Notes: a model not told the origin generated them from the letters alone. Counted from the stretch's first letter, positions 1-8,802 are shown. The stretch: 34,899 bases of DNA from an uncultured Victivallales bacterium (GCA_903837355.1 CAILUI010000049.1:1-34899); one strand, 5' to 3'. Program-made: numbers and translations.

Positions 1-97
1 GTGATCTGGACTGCCTGCCCGGTAGGTTCGGTGCTGATCGCCATAGTGACAAGCACCATAGCAGGCAACCACAAAATATCCAGAACTACAATGCAAC

Positions 98-126
98 TTA
101 TTCTACTGCAGTATATTCCATATTAT
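98..126 (+). promoter_or_regulatory. Candidate sigma70 promoter in an AT-rich patch
   Basis: The stretch from about 60 to 135 is clearly AT-rich compared with the rest of the window. TTATTC at 98-103 and TATTAT at 121-126 are separated by 17 bases; the -10 matches the consensus at 5 of 6 positions, the -35 at 3 of 6. It would drive the DUF4838 gene starting at 258 with a leader of roughly 125 bases. Upstream, a nested inverted repeat (CCTGC 14-18 with GCAGG 61-65, GGTGCT 30-35 with AGCACC 52-57) could end an upstream transcript. I see no convincing gene in 1-257. Confidence 0.4.
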
Positions 127-257
127 TATAAAACCACCCTGAGTGCTGGGAAGCGGGTTCGCCACCCCCGAAATTTGACGAAGCAGTGAACGACGTGCAT
201 GGTACGCGGCGGGCTGCGGCGGGCGGTGGTGGTGCAACATAAGGAGGGGCGGTTGAC

Positions 258-2741
258 ATGGTCCCCAAGGAACTCCACCTGATCCCATGGTTGGGGACGG
301 CCCGCCGGCGCGACCTCTGGTTGCCGTCTCTCCTCAGCTTCGCGCTGGGTGCTGCCAGCCTGCTCACGGGCGCTGACACGGGCGTGCCCGCCCACCCGGC
401 CTGGGCCAACGCCCTGGCCCCGCGTGGCGCGCCCGGACCGGAACTGACCCTGGCGACGGCGGGGCGCACCGACTACGTCATCCTGGTGCCGGCAGTGCCG
501 ACGCCGCAGGACGAGAAGGCGGCGTTGGAGCTGGGCCGATGGCTGGGGCAGGCCACCGGCGCCGTCTTCCCGGTGCTCCGCGAGGGCGCCCAGGCCAGCC
601 CGCCGGCCTGCCTGAGCCTCGGCCGAACGCAGCGTCTGGCGCAGGCCCGCCCAGACGCGGCCGGCGCCGAGCTCGGCGAGGAGGGCTACGCCATCGCCGG
701 CGCCGGCCGTGACCTCTTCCTCTGGGGTGGCAGCAGCCGTGGTGCCATCAACGCCGTCTTCGCCTTCCTCGAGGAGGATCTCGGTTGTCGCTGGTACGCC
801 CGTGGCCAGAGCGCCACCGTCCCCAGCCGGCCGACGCTGGTCGTGCGACCGGTCGCCCGCCAGTTCACCCCCCGCCTGCGCATCCGCGATCCGTTCTACT
901 GGGACGCCTTCGACGGCGAGTGGTCGCTGCGCAACCGCACCGCCGCGCCTTCGGCGCCGGTGCCGGCCGAATGGGGCGGCTTCCCGAAGTACGTCTGGCA
1001 CAACCACAGCTTCGCCCTGCTGGTCCCCGTCGAGCGCTACTTCGCCGAGCACCCGGAGTACTTTGCCGAGAAGGACGGCAAACGCGTCAACCTCAATGGC
1101 CAGCTCTGCCTGACGAATCCCGAGGTGCTCGCCATCAGCGTGGCGCGGGTCAAGGAAGCCTTGCGCGGGGTGCCCGACGCGCGCTATACCAGCGTCGCGC
1201 CCAACGACGGCGGCGGCTATTGCGAGTGCGCCGGCTGCAAGGCGATCTTCGACGCCGAAGGCTCGGCCTCGGGGCCGCTGCTGCACTTCGTCAACGCCAT
1301 CGCCGAGGCCATCGCCACCGACTTCCCGCAGGTGACGGTCTCTACCCTGGCGTACCTGGATACCTTCCAGCCACCGCGCGCCTTGCGGCCACGCGCGAAC
1401 GTCGTCATCCACCTGGCCACCGACAGCCATGCCTGGGCCGAGCCCTTTCTGCTGATCACTGAGACGGCGCGCTTCCAGGCCGCCATGCGCGGTTGGGCCG
1501 CCATCGGCGCCAAGGTCAACATCTGGGACTACACGGTCAACTTCAGCCACTATTTGCTGCCCATGCCCAACTGGCAGGTGGTCGCGCCCGCCATCCGCTT
1601 CTATCTGGAAAACAGCGCCACCGGCGTGATGCTCCAGGGCAACTACCAGAGTTCGGGCACGTCCGATGGCCCCCTGCGGGCCTGGGCCTGGGGCAAGCAG
1701 CTCTGGGATCCCAGCCTCGACACCCAGGCCCTGCTACGCGATTTTGTCTTCGGCTTCTTCGGCAGCGCCGCCGAGCCGGTCTGGGAATACGAGATGCTGC
1801 TCTGGAAGCTCTGGGACGATAACCACACTGCCGCGCTGAAGGCGATCGCCGGCGGCATCCGCTACGCCCCCTCGGCCAGCGTCTTCAGCCCGGCCTTCCT
1901 CGAACAGAGCGACGCCCTCTTCGCCCGCGCCCGCGAACTGGCCAAGGACGGCCCACCGGAGCAGCAGCGCCGGGTCGAACTGGCAGCGCTGCCGCTCGCC
2001 TACACCCGCCTCAGCCAGGACACCGAGCGCCTGCTCAAGGCCCCGGACCGCCAGGGCGCGGCCGCCGTCCGCACCCGCCTGGCGCACTTCGAGGCGGTCG
2101 CCCGGCAGGAGAAGATCACGCATCTCGCCGAAGGCGCGCCCGACCTCGACACCTGGCTGGCCAACGTCCGGCGCGTGCTGGACAGCGACCCCAACGTCGG
2201 AAAGCGCTGGCAGGCGGGAGAGGTCACCGTCCTGCGGCTGCCGGCGGCCTGGCGCTTGGCCCTGGACCCGCAAGGCGCGGGGGACCAGGAGCGCTGGTTC
2301 GGCGCCGACTTCGACGACGCCAAATGGACGGCCCAGCGCGTCGATCTGGGCTACGGCTGGGAGAGCCAGGGCTTCGCCGGCGCGACCGGCGTGGGTTGGT
2401 ACCGGCAGCGCCTCGAAGTGCCGGCAGACCTCGCCGAGAAGCGCCTCTACCTACTCTTTGAGGCGGTGGACGAGGACGCCACGGTCTACGCCAATGGCAC
2501 GCTCATCGGCGAGCACAGTTGCGCCTCGACGGGCCTGGTGCCGGAACAGATCTGGGTGGCGCCGTTCCTCTTCGCCGCTGACACGGCCCTGCAAACGGGG
2601 GCACCCAACCCGCTGGCCGTACGCGTCCTCAACCGCGCTGGCATGGGCGGCATCTGGAAGCCCGTCTACCTGCTCGCCAGCCCCCACGAGCTCGATCTGG
2701 CCCAGGCCCAGGCCGCCGTCAAGGCGGCGCCGCAGGAGTGA
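258..2741 (+). CDS. Secreted DUF4838 protein with C-terminal jelly-roll domain
   Basis: This is an 827-residue protein of a family with no well-established activity but a glycoside-hydrolase-like build. The start is chosen for AAGGAGG at 241-247, ten bases before the ATG. The N-terminus has a basic stretch (TARRR), a hydrophobic run around residues 22-37 and an AWA-type cleavage region, so export is likely. Residues about 70-200 resemble the N-terminal domain found before the barrel in GH20/GH67 enzymes (DYVILVPA start). The central barrel carries PND at 315-317 followed by CECAGC at 322-327, the hallmark of DUF4838. Residues about 670-810 look like a galactose-binding-type jelly roll (WFGADFDDAKW, then YANGTLIGEH). 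It is a paralogue of the gene at 22262. Its stop lies three bases before the next gene, so the two are probably co-translated. A role in extracellular glycan processing is inference. Confidence 0.85.
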   Translation: MVPKELHLIPWLGTARRRDLWLPSLLSFALGAASLLTGADTGVPAHPAWANALAPRGAPGPELTLATAGRTDYVILVPAVPTPQDEKAALELGRWLGQATGAVFPVLREGAQASPPACLSLGRTQRLAQARPDAAGAELGEEGYAIAGAGRDLFLWGGSSRGAINAVFAFLEEDLGCRWYARGQSATVPSRPTLVVRPVARQFTPRLRIRDPFYWDAFDGEWSLRNRTAAPSAPVPAEWGGFPKYVWHNHSFALLVPVERYFAEHPEYFAEKDGKRVNLNGQLCLTNPEVLAISVARVKEALRGVPDARYTSVAPNDGGGYCECAGCKAIFDAEGSASGPLLHFVNAIAEAIATDFPQVTVSTLAYLDTFQPPRALRPRANVVIHLATDSHAWAEPFLLITETARFQAAMRGWAAIGAKVNIWDYTVNFSHYLLPMPNWQVVAPAIRFYLENSATGVMLQGNYQSSGTSDGPLRAWAWGKQLWDPSLDTQALLRDFVFGFFGSAAEPVWEYEMLLWKLWDDNHTAALKAIAGGIRYAPSASVFSPAFLEQSDALFARARELAKDGPPEQQRRVELAALPLAYTRLSQDTERLLKAPDRQGAAAVRTRLAHFEAVARQEKITHLAEGAPDLDTWLANVRRVLDSDPNVGKRWQAGEVTVLRLPAAWRLALDPQGAGDQERWFGADFDDAKWTAQRVDLGYGWESQGFAGATGVGWYRQRLEVPADLAEKRLYLLFEAVDEDATVYANGTLIGEHSCASTGLVPEQIWVAPFLFAADTALQTGAPNPLAVRVLNRAGMGGIWKPVYLLASPHELDLAQAQAAVKAAPQE

Positions 2742-2744
2742 CCC

Positions 2745-5399
2745 ATGCACACCAGAGTGATCGCTAGTCGCCGGCAGGGAGTGGCCGTGGCTCTGGGGCT
2801 TCTCCTGGGCGCCGCCCTCGGCGCCCAGCAACCCGGGAAGGATGGCACCGTGTTTGCGGGATCCTACATCAGCGGTCAGGGCGACGTCGAGTACTTGCAG
2901 CTTCTGGACATCTCGGCACGGGTCCTGCGCCCGGACCCCGAGTACCAGGACCTCAGCATGCTCTACAGCCCGTCCTGGAATGGCTTCGTGGAGGGCCCGA
3001 CCTGGGGCGCCTGGTGGATCCAAAACAGCTATGGCCCGTCGTACTGCCTCCTGCCCTTCCTGCTCGAACCCCATACCACCTTCCTGCAGAACGCACAGGA
3101 GCTCTGGTTCTCGCAGATGGGCGACGGCAAGCGTGCCGGTGCCAAGGACTGGGTCGGCCCGGATGGCTGCCTGTGCGACGCCGCCTCGCCCGGCTGGATC
3201 TACTACAAGCAGGGCGATGGCCGCCTGGACATCCACGACTGGGGTATGGAGTTCACCGCGGCCGGCATCGTCCTGCAGGCGGAGATGCTGCTCATTGCCC
3301 GCGACCGCGCCGACATCGAACGCAATGTGCCGCGCCTGGAGCGCTGCGCCGAGTTTATCGAGTCCCGCCGGGACCCGGAGAAGAACCTCTTCCTGGCCGG
3401 GCCGGCCGGTAACCTGCTGGCGCCGAGTCATGCCGGCTGGAAGAAGCCCGATGGGACCTTCGGGAAGTCCTATCTCACGGGACTCTCGGTCACCTATATC
3501 GCCGGCCTCGACCGCTTGATCGAGCTGGAACGGTTCCTGGGCCGCACCGAGCAGGTGGCGCGCTACGAACAGCGGCGCGACTCGGCCCGCGCCGGCTTGA
3601 AGGGGGTGACTACCGACGAGGGCTACCTGATCAAGTCCCTCGATCCCGACGGCACACGGCACGGCGTCTACGGCGCGCCCCAGCACGGCTACTTCGAGGC
3701 GGTCTGCAACCACGACGCCGTCGCCTTCCGGGTAGTGGACGACGCCCAGGCCAACGCCATCTACCGCAAGCTGGCCGCGATCCCGGGGCTGCGGCCCCAC
3801 GACGTCATCCTCACCAACTACCCCTCCCTGGACGACATGTATGAGCAGCCCGCCGGGTTGTGGGGCTTCGGCACCTGGGTCAACGGCGGCCACTGGACCA
3901 CCTGCGAAGCGCGCATGATCCTGGCCTACTACCGCCTCGGCCAGTATGAGGATGCGCGCCGCTCCATGCAGCACATCCTGGAGTTCTTCCGCAGCTTCCG
4001 CACCGACAACCCGCTGGTGGAATGCGGCGCCAAGGTCTACCAGCCCAAGGAGCCCATTAACTGCGTCTACGACACCTGGGGCGCGCCGGCGGCCATGCTG
4101 CGCGGACTGTTCGAGTACCTCTACCGCGCCGAGGGTCTGACCCTGGTGCCGCATATCCCCACCGGCATCACCCGCCTGGATCAGCGCTTCCCGGTCCGTC
4201 TTGGCGCCGCCCGGATCACCCTCTCCACGCGCGGCCAGGGCGCCATCACCGCGGTCTGGCTGAATGGCGCACCCTGGACCCACTTCGATGCCACCACCGT
4301 GTCCCTGCCCGCTGCCGAGGTCCCCGCCGTGGCCCATGTGGTCGTCTGCCTGGGCGGCGCCCAGCCCGAACCGGCCGCCCCGGCCCCCGTCCCGGCCGCC
4401 CCCGTCCCGCCGCCGGGCGCTGACTTCTGGACCGTGCGCGGCTACCTGCCCGTCGACAACGGCAACACCCGGCCGCTGCGCCTCGGCGCCGACAGCAATG
4501 GCCTCACCCAGTTCCGCGGCCTGCTGCGCCGGGCGCGCCTGTTCACCTGCGAGCTCACGGCGGACGAGGTGGCCGGCCTGGCCCGCGAGGCGGCAGCCGA
4601 ACTGTCCGCCGAACGGCGGCCGCTGGTGGACTACGTCCTCGACCCCGCGGTCGAGGGGCGGATCGCCAACCGCGCCGGCAGCGACTTCCCCGCCACGGTG
4701 GTCGGCGAACTGACCTTCGAGACCACGCCCCAGGGCCAGGCGGCACGCTTCACCGGTAAGGGCTACCTCGAGACCGCCTTCGACCCCCGCCTCAACCTCC
4801 CCGGAGCCTACTCGCTCGACGCCTGGATCTGCCCGGACCAACTCCCCGAAGGGGGTGGGCGCATCATCGACAAAGTCACCTCCGGCGTGGACGATGGCTA
4901 TCTGCTTGACACCTTCCCGGGGAACTCCCTGCGCCTGATCACCGAGATGGGGCAGGCCAACCATGCCGCCCAGCTCGTCCCGGGCCAGTGGGTCCATGTC
5001 GCCGCCACCTTCAACCCGGCCGGCGAACTGCGGCTCTACCTCAACGGCAAGCCGGTCGCCGCGGCCCCGGCAACCAAGCCCCGGCCACCCTGGGAGAGCA
5101 TCGGTCTCTTCTGTGACCGGCTCGCTCGCGACGGCGCCGGCGACAGCTACGAAGCGCAGCATGCCCGACTGATCGTCGACTACCTCGACGCCGTGCACAA
5201 GCGTCAGCGGCTAAAGGCCGCCGGCCTCCTGTCGCCCTTGCCCCCCGTCTCCCAACTGGCCGCCGACAAGAGCTACCTCGAGGCCGCGGAACGCCTGGCC
5301 CAGGGACTACAGGCGGTGCTGCGCTCCTATCAGACCTCCAAAGACCCGCGCCAGGCCAAACTGGCGGCGCTGTGGGCCGAGTGCAACGCGCCGCGCTGA
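2745..5399 (+). CDS. Secreted six-hairpin glycosidase-like protein with LamG-like segments
   Basis: This 884-residue protein begins with a classical signal peptide (VAVALGLLLGAALGAQQ, residues 11-27). The start follows the previous stop by three bases and uses a GGAG site inside the end of that gene. Residues about 30-480 are rich in aromatic and acidic positions arranged like an alpha/alpha toroid glycosidase (GPTWGAWWIQNSYGPSYC; GFGTWVNGGHWTTCEARM), suggesting a hydrolase of complex glycans, though I cannot name the family. After a Pro/Ala linker near residues 545-560 there are concanavalin-type pieces: a segment typical of a LamG C-terminal half at about 577-612 and one typical of an N-terminal half at about 627-780. 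The order looks inverted (see findings). The last 100 residues are helical and unrecognised. Operon partner of the DUF4838 gene before it. Confidence 0.75.
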   Translation: MHTRVIASRRQGVAVALGLLLGAALGAQQPGKDGTVFAGSYISGQGDVEYLQLLDISARVLRPDPEYQDLSMLYSPSWNGFVEGPTWGAWWIQNSYGPSYCLLPFLLEPHTTFLQNAQELWFSQMGDGKRAGAKDWVGPDGCLCDAASPGWIYYKQGDGRLDIHDWGMEFTAAGIVLQAEMLLIARDRADIERNVPRLERCAEFIESRRDPEKNLFLAGPAGNLLAPSHAGWKKPDGTFGKSYLTGLSVTYIAGLDRLIELERFLGRTEQVARYEQRRDSARAGLKGVTTDEGYLIKSLDPDGTRHGVYGAPQHGYFEAVCNHDAVAFRVVDDAQANAIYRKLAAIPGLRPHDVILTNYPSLDDMYEQPAGLWGFGTWVNGGHWTTCEARMILAYYRLGQYEDARRSMQHILEFFRSFRTDNPLVECGAKVYQPKEPINCVYDTWGAPAAMLRGLFEYLYRAEGLTLVPHIPTGITRLDQRFPVRLGAARITLSTRGQGAITAVWLNGAPWTHFDATTVSLPAAEVPAVAHVVVCLGGAQPEPAAPAPVPAAPVPPPGADFWTVRGYLPVDNGNTRPLRLGADSNGLTQFRGLLRRARLFTCELTADEVAGLAREAAAELSAERRPLVDYVLDPAVEGRIANRAGSDFPATVVGELTFETTPQGQAARFTGKGYLETAFDPRLNLPGAYSLDAWICPDQLPEGGGRIIDKVTSGVDDGYLLDTFPGNSLRLITEMGQANHAAQLVPGQWVHVAATFNPAGELRLYLNGKPVAAAPATKPRPPWESIGLFCDRLARDGAGDSYEAQHARLIVDYLDAVHKRQRLKAAGLLSPLPPVSQLAADKSYLEAAERLAQGLQAVLRSYQTSKDPRQAKLAALWAECNAPR

Positions 5400-5471
5400 G
5401 GCGCGAAAAGGGGCGGACGCCACCACGTCATTGACTTCCTGGCCCCACCCACGGCTGCTGACGGGCAAGTA

Positions 5472-5495
5472 GGTCGGGGGTGCCAGTACCCGACC
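5472..5495. terminator. Hairpin between convergent genes
   Basis: GGTCGGG (5472-5478) and CCCGACC (5489-5495) form a perfect 7-bp stem with a 10-base loop, 73 bases after the plus-strand stop at 5399. There is no T-run, so it is a structure-only candidate for ending the plus-strand transcript. Confidence 0.35.
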
Positions 5496-5561
5496 CCGGC
5501 CGCGAGCTCGGCGCGCGGCCGGCGATCACCCCGCGCTGCCACGCAGAACGGGAACGAGAAA

Positions 5562-5594
5562 GGGGGCGGACGCCGCCGCCGGCGATCCGCCCCC
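5562..5594. terminator. Strong bidirectional hairpin between convergent genes
   Basis: GGGGGCGGA (5562-5570) pairs perfectly with TCCGCCCCC (5586-5594). The loop can close further, CGCCG (5571-5575) with CGGCG (5580-5584), leaving a 4-base loop and one bulged A. It sits between the stop codons of the plus-strand glycosidase and the minus-strand oxidoreductase (5639). It lacks a U-tract on either strand, so it is more likely a Rho-aided or mRNA-protecting structure than a classical intrinsic terminator. Confidence 0.55.
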
Positions 5595-5638
5595 AGAACT
5601 CACGCAACGTGACGCCAGGACGACGTCGATCCCCGCGG

Positions 5639-6694
5639 TCAGACCGCTACTTCCGCATTCTGCGCGCTGGACGCATAGATGGCGTCGATCAGACGCATGG
5701 CGATGACGCCCTGCTCGCCGGTCGCCGGCGGCTCGGCTTCGCCCTTGACCGCGGCGACAAACTTGGCCATCTCCTGCGGGAACCCGCCGCCATCCTGCTT
5801 GAAGTTCAGCTTGATGTCGGCCATCATGTTGTCGACTTCGGTCAGCAGCACGGTGTCGCCGCCGACCACCAGCCCGCCCTTGGTGCCCAGGATCTCGAGC
5901 ATCTGCTCATCCTTGGCATTGGCGGCCCAGGCGACCTCGAAGCTCAGAGTCGCCTTGTCACCGAAGCGCACCATGCCGGCGGCGTAGTCGTCAACGTCGA
6001 AGGTGCCGTCGAACTTCGGCGGGCCGGCCCACATGCTGATGTAGTGGTAGTCCTCCATGGGCGAGCCGAACTTCGAATAGACCTTGGCGCTGACGCGGGT
6101 CGGGTTCCACAGCCCGGTGGTCCACATCGCCAGATCGAAGAAGTGGACGCCGATGTCGATCAGGCCACCGCCGCCGGACTCGCCCTTGGTCGTAAACCAG
6201 CCGCCCAGGCCGGGAATGCCACGGCGCCGAATCAGGCGAATGCGGATCTGGTAGATCTCACCGAGCTTACCCGAGTCGATGGCCGCCTTGACAACCTCGG
6301 CATCCGGGGACTGACGCCGAACCATACCCATGGTCAGGACCTTCTTGGCGGCGTCGCGGGCGGCAACGATGGCCATGCCCTCTTTCTGGCTCAGAGCCAT
6401 CGGCTTCTCGAGCAGCACATGCTTGCCGGCCTTGAACGCATCGATGGCAATCGGGGCGTGCATGCGGTTCGGCACACAGACGCTGACCGCCTCGATCTCG
6501 TGATCGGCGAGGAGGTCGTGGTAACTCTCAAACAGGCGCGTCACGCCGTGACGCTTACCCTTCTCCTGCAGGCGCTCTGGCAGGAGATCGCAGAGCGCGA
6601 CCACCTGGGCCTCGGGGACTTTGGCGTAAGCCTCGGCGTGAACGGACCCGATGGTCCCCACGCCGATGATGCCGATCTTGACCTTCTTACCCAT
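5639..6694 (-). CDS. Gfo/Idh/MocA family NAD(P)-dependent oxidoreductase
   Basis: This 351-residue cytoplasmic enzyme has the usual two-domain build. An N-terminal Rossmann fold starts KIGIIGVGTIGSVHA (GxGxxG at residues 11-16), and the signature EKP motif, whose lysine is catalytic, is at 96-98. The C-terminal sheet domain has the GGGGLIDIGVHFFDLAMW region, with Asp180 and His184 in the conserved D-x3-H arrangement. Such enzymes oxidise or reduce sugar hydroxyls, inositols or uronates with a bound nicotinamide cofactor; the substrate cannot be read from sequence. The length is typical. The start has GGGAG about nine bases upstream on the minus strand. It stands alone, convergent with the glycosidase operon, so a role in catabolism of the sugars released by those secreted enzymes is plausible inference. 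Confidence 0.92.
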   Translation of the reverse strand: MGKKVKIGIIGVGTIGSVHAEAYAKVPEAQVVALCDLLPERLQEKGKRHGVTRLFESYHDLLADHEIEAVSVCVPNRMHAPIAIDAFKAGKHVLLEKPMALSQKEGMAIVAARDAAKKVLTMGMVRRQSPDAEVVKAAIDSGKLGEIYQIRIRLIRRRGIPGLGGWFTTKGESGGGGLIDIGVHFFDLAMWTTGLWNPTRVSAKVYSKFGSPMEDYHYISMWAGPPKFDGTFDVDDYAAGMVRFGDKATLSFEVAWAANAKDEQMLEILGTKGGLVVGGDTVLLTEVDNMMADIKLNFKQDGGGFPQEMAKFVAAVKGEAEPPATGEQGVIAMRLIDAIYASSAQNAEVAV

Positions 6695-6821
6695 GGTACA
6701 CTCCCTTCACTGTCGGTTGCGAACTCCGCACACGGGGCCAACCCGCGACGGCTTGGCCATAGTGTAGCGGCCAGCCGCCGAAACGCCACCGCGCCCGTGC
6801 CGCCGGCAGTTCGTTACCCCT

Positions 6822-6948
6822 CCCGTGGAGGGCGAATCCTGCTCCCCAGCAGGACCTGCTTGCAGGCGGTGAGCCGTGACCGGGGAACCGGCCTCTGGCC
6901 GGCGGCTCAGCGGCGCTGGCGCGCCCGTGGAGCTTCGCCCTCCACGGG
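6822..6948. repeat. Dispersed palindromic repeat, copy A (inverted)
   Basis: Read on the minus strand this closely matches 29663-29775. Both contain the GGAGGGCGAAGCTCC hairpin, GCGCCGCTGAGCC, CCGGCCAGAGGCCGG, CGGCTCACCGCCTGCA and a terminal TTCGCCCTCCA. The hairpin CCCGTGGAG (6924-6932) with CTCCACGGG (6940-6948) has a 7-base loop, and a partial copy of the same arm begins the element at 6822. It lies in the 411-base gap (6695-7105) between divergent genes; apart from this and the promoter region downstream, I see nothing else in the gap. Confidence 0.8.
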
Positions 6949-7023
6949 GATACGGCTCAGCAAGAGCTTCGCCTCCTTGTCCCTGAACCGCTGAATGACC
7001 CACCAAGCCCCAGGGCGCGGTCG

Positions 7024-7087
7024 CTGGCGGTGCCGCCAGGGCGGTCCTATAGTGCCTGGCGTCTGCCGGGCCGGGGGGCCGGCAGAC
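7024..7087 (+). promoter_or_regulatory. Promoter, operator-like palindrome and leader hairpin of the R-M operon
   Basis: TATAGT (7048-7053) is a good -10 element. The palindrome CTGGCGG-tg-CCGCCAG (7024-7039) covers where the -35 should be, and no recognisable -35 hexamer is visible, which suits a regulated promoter. Transcription would begin near 7060, right before a 9-bp perfect stem, GTCTGCCGG (7061-7069) with CCGGCAGAC (7079-7087). That hairpin would form the very 5' end of the mRNA, just ahead of the CGGAG ribosome-binding site at 7094-7098. Confidence 0.5.
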
Positions 7088-7105
7088 CGGGAACCGGAGC
7101 GCAGC

Positions 7106-8779
7106 ATGCCCACGTTGAACTGGATCGGCAAGGAAGCGGTGGTCAACCACCACCTGCAGGTCCCTTTTCGCCTGCTCAAGGACGTGCCCGAACTGGCCTG
7201 CGGCGACCCCGGCAGCGGCAACCTCATCGTCCAGGGCGACAACCTGGTGGCCCTCAAGGCCCTGCTGCCCTACTACGCCGGGCAGGTCAAGTGCATCTAC
7301 ATCGACCCGCCCTACAACACCGGCAACGAGGGCTGGGCCTACAATGATAACGTCAACAGCCCCATCATCCGCGACTGGCTCGGTAAGGTCGTCGGCAAGG
7401 AGGGCGAAACCCTCGACCGCCACGACCGCTGGCTCTGCATGATGTACCCCCGACTGGCACTGCTCCGGCAGTTCCTGAGGCCGGATGGCGCCATCTTCAT
7501 CAGCATCGATGACTCCGAGTACGAGTACCTAAAGGCGCTGATGAATGAGGTGTTCGGCTCTGAGAACCACGCCGCAACATTCATATGGAAGCGGCGGACG
7601 ACCCCTGACAGTCGGAATCTGAACGGGATATCGGGCGACCACGAGTACGTTCTCTGCTATCAGCGTACTTCCGGTTTCCGCGTGCGGGGGAAGGCCAAGG
7701 ACTTGGCGAAGTATGCGAATCCGGACAACGACCCGCTCGGACCTTGGATGAGCGACAACCTTACGGGGCTTGCGAACGCCGCGGAACGTCCGAACCTTCA
7801 CTACGACCTGGTCCATCCCGGGACGGGAGAGCATTTCAAGGCTCATCCGTCACGAGGCTGGATCTACGGTCGAGAGAGGATGGAGCAGTATATCAGGGAC
7901 AACCGCATCCTCTGGTCGCGCAAGCCTGGCGGCAGGCCCCGCCTCAAGCGCTACGTCTCAGATATGCTGTCAAGCACGACCGGCTTCTCCACTGTGCTTG
8001 AGGCGCCCGGCAATGTTGAAGCGACTAAGGAACTGGGTGACGTCATGGGGCCAAAGGCCTTCGCTTTCCCGAAGCCATCACGCCTGGTTGCGCTCCTCAT
8101 TGAGCAGGTCACCAACCCCGGCGATCTGATTCTCGACTCCTTCGCGGGCTCTGGCACCACGGGCCATGCGGTGCTGAAGCTCAATGCGGCGTCCGCAAGC
8201 CAGGTCGCCGCCGCCCCCGAGGGCAAGGGCCAGCCGGGGCTGCCCGGCCTGGCTTCCGCGTTGGCGGCCGCCGCGCCGCCGCGCCGCTTCATCCTGGTGG
8301 AGATGGAGCCGCAGATAGCGCGGGGGGTGACGGCCGAGCGCGTGCGGCGCGTGGCGCAGGGCTACAACGATGCCAAGGGTGAGGCGGTGGCGGGCCTGGG
8401 TGGCAGTTTCCGCTTCTGCGAACTCGGCGAGGCACTGTTCGACGAGAGCGGTGCCATCCGCGAGACGGTCAGCTTTGCGGACCTCGCCCGTCACGTCTAC
8501 TTCAGCGAGACCGGCGAGCCCTTGCCGCAGGAGAGTGTGCCGGTTTCGCCGCTGCTGGGCGTCTGCCGGGGGGTCGCCATCTACCTGCTCTACAACGGCA
8601 TCCTCGGCGACGCCAGCGTCAACGGCGGCAATGTCCTGACCCGCGCCATCCTTGCCGGCCTGCCGCCGTTCGCCGGGCCGCGGGTGATCTACTGCGCCGG
8701 CTGCCGCCTGGGGGAAGACCGCCTGCAGACCGAGCGCATCATCGTCCGGCAAACGCCGTACGAGGTCCGGGTTTCGTAG
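7106..8779 (+). CDS. mod: Type III restriction-modification DNA methyltransferase (Mod)
   Basis: This is a 557-residue beta-class amino-methyltransferase (N6-adenine or N4-cytosine) using S-adenosylmethionine. The catalytic motif IV DPPYNTG is at residues 67-73 and the cofactor motif DSFAGSGTTGHAV at about 344-356. The order catalytic motif - recognition region - cofactor motif is that of type III Mod proteins. I start at the ATG at 7106, preceded by CGGAG, because the 37 in-frame codons upstream overlap the leader hairpin and do not look like protein. Codons from about 7530 to 8110, the recognition region, are visibly less GC-rich and use ATA, CTA and CTT, unlike both flanks. Mod would act both alone as a methylase and with Res in the nuclease complex. 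The ORF6N gene follows after 23 bases. Confidence 0.9.
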   Translation: MPTLNWIGKEAVVNHHLQVPFRLLKDVPELACGDPGSGNLIVQGDNLVALKALLPYYAGQVKCIYIDPPYNTGNEGWAYNDNVNSPIIRDWLGKVVGKEGETLDRHDRWLCMMYPRLALLRQFLRPDGAIFISIDDSEYEYLKALMNEVFGSENHAATFIWKRRTTPDSRNLNGISGDHEYVLCYQRTSGFRVRGKAKDLAKYANPDNDPLGPWMSDNLTGLANAAERPNLHYDLVHPGTGEHFKAHPSRGWIYGRERMEQYIRDNRILWSRKPGGRPRLKRYVSDMLSSTTGFSTVLEAPGNVEATKELGDVMGPKAFAFPKPSRLVALLIEQVTNPGDLILDSFAGSGTTGHAVLKLNAASASQVAAAPEGKGQPGLPGLASALAAAAPPRRFILVEMEPQIARGVTAERVRRVAQGYNDAKGEAVAGLGGSFRFCELGEALFDESGAIRETVSFADLARHVYFSETGEPLPQESVPVSPLLGVCRGVAIYLLYNGILGDASVNGGNVLTRAILAGLPPFAGPRVIYCAGCRLGEDRLQTERIIVRQTPYEVRVS

Positions 8780-8802
8780 CGGAGGCGAAGGAGGGACAGA
8801 GG

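Noticed and set aside
1..189. Open frame of 62 codons at the window start
   Set aside because: AT-rich composition, no homology seen, and it covers the probable promoter of the gene at 258.
2451..5198. Minus-strand open frame of about 900 codons opposite the glycosidase gene
   Set aside because: GC-rich genes leave long antisense frames. The plus-strand reading has a signal peptide, recognisable domains and proper ribosome-binding sites, while the antisense protein is Gly/Val/Arg-rich without motifs.
5480..6994. Plus-strand open frame opposite the Gfo/Idh/MocA gene
   Set aside because: The minus strand has a complete, well-conserved oxidoreductase; the plus-strand frame is its shadow and also runs through the repeat at 6822-6948.
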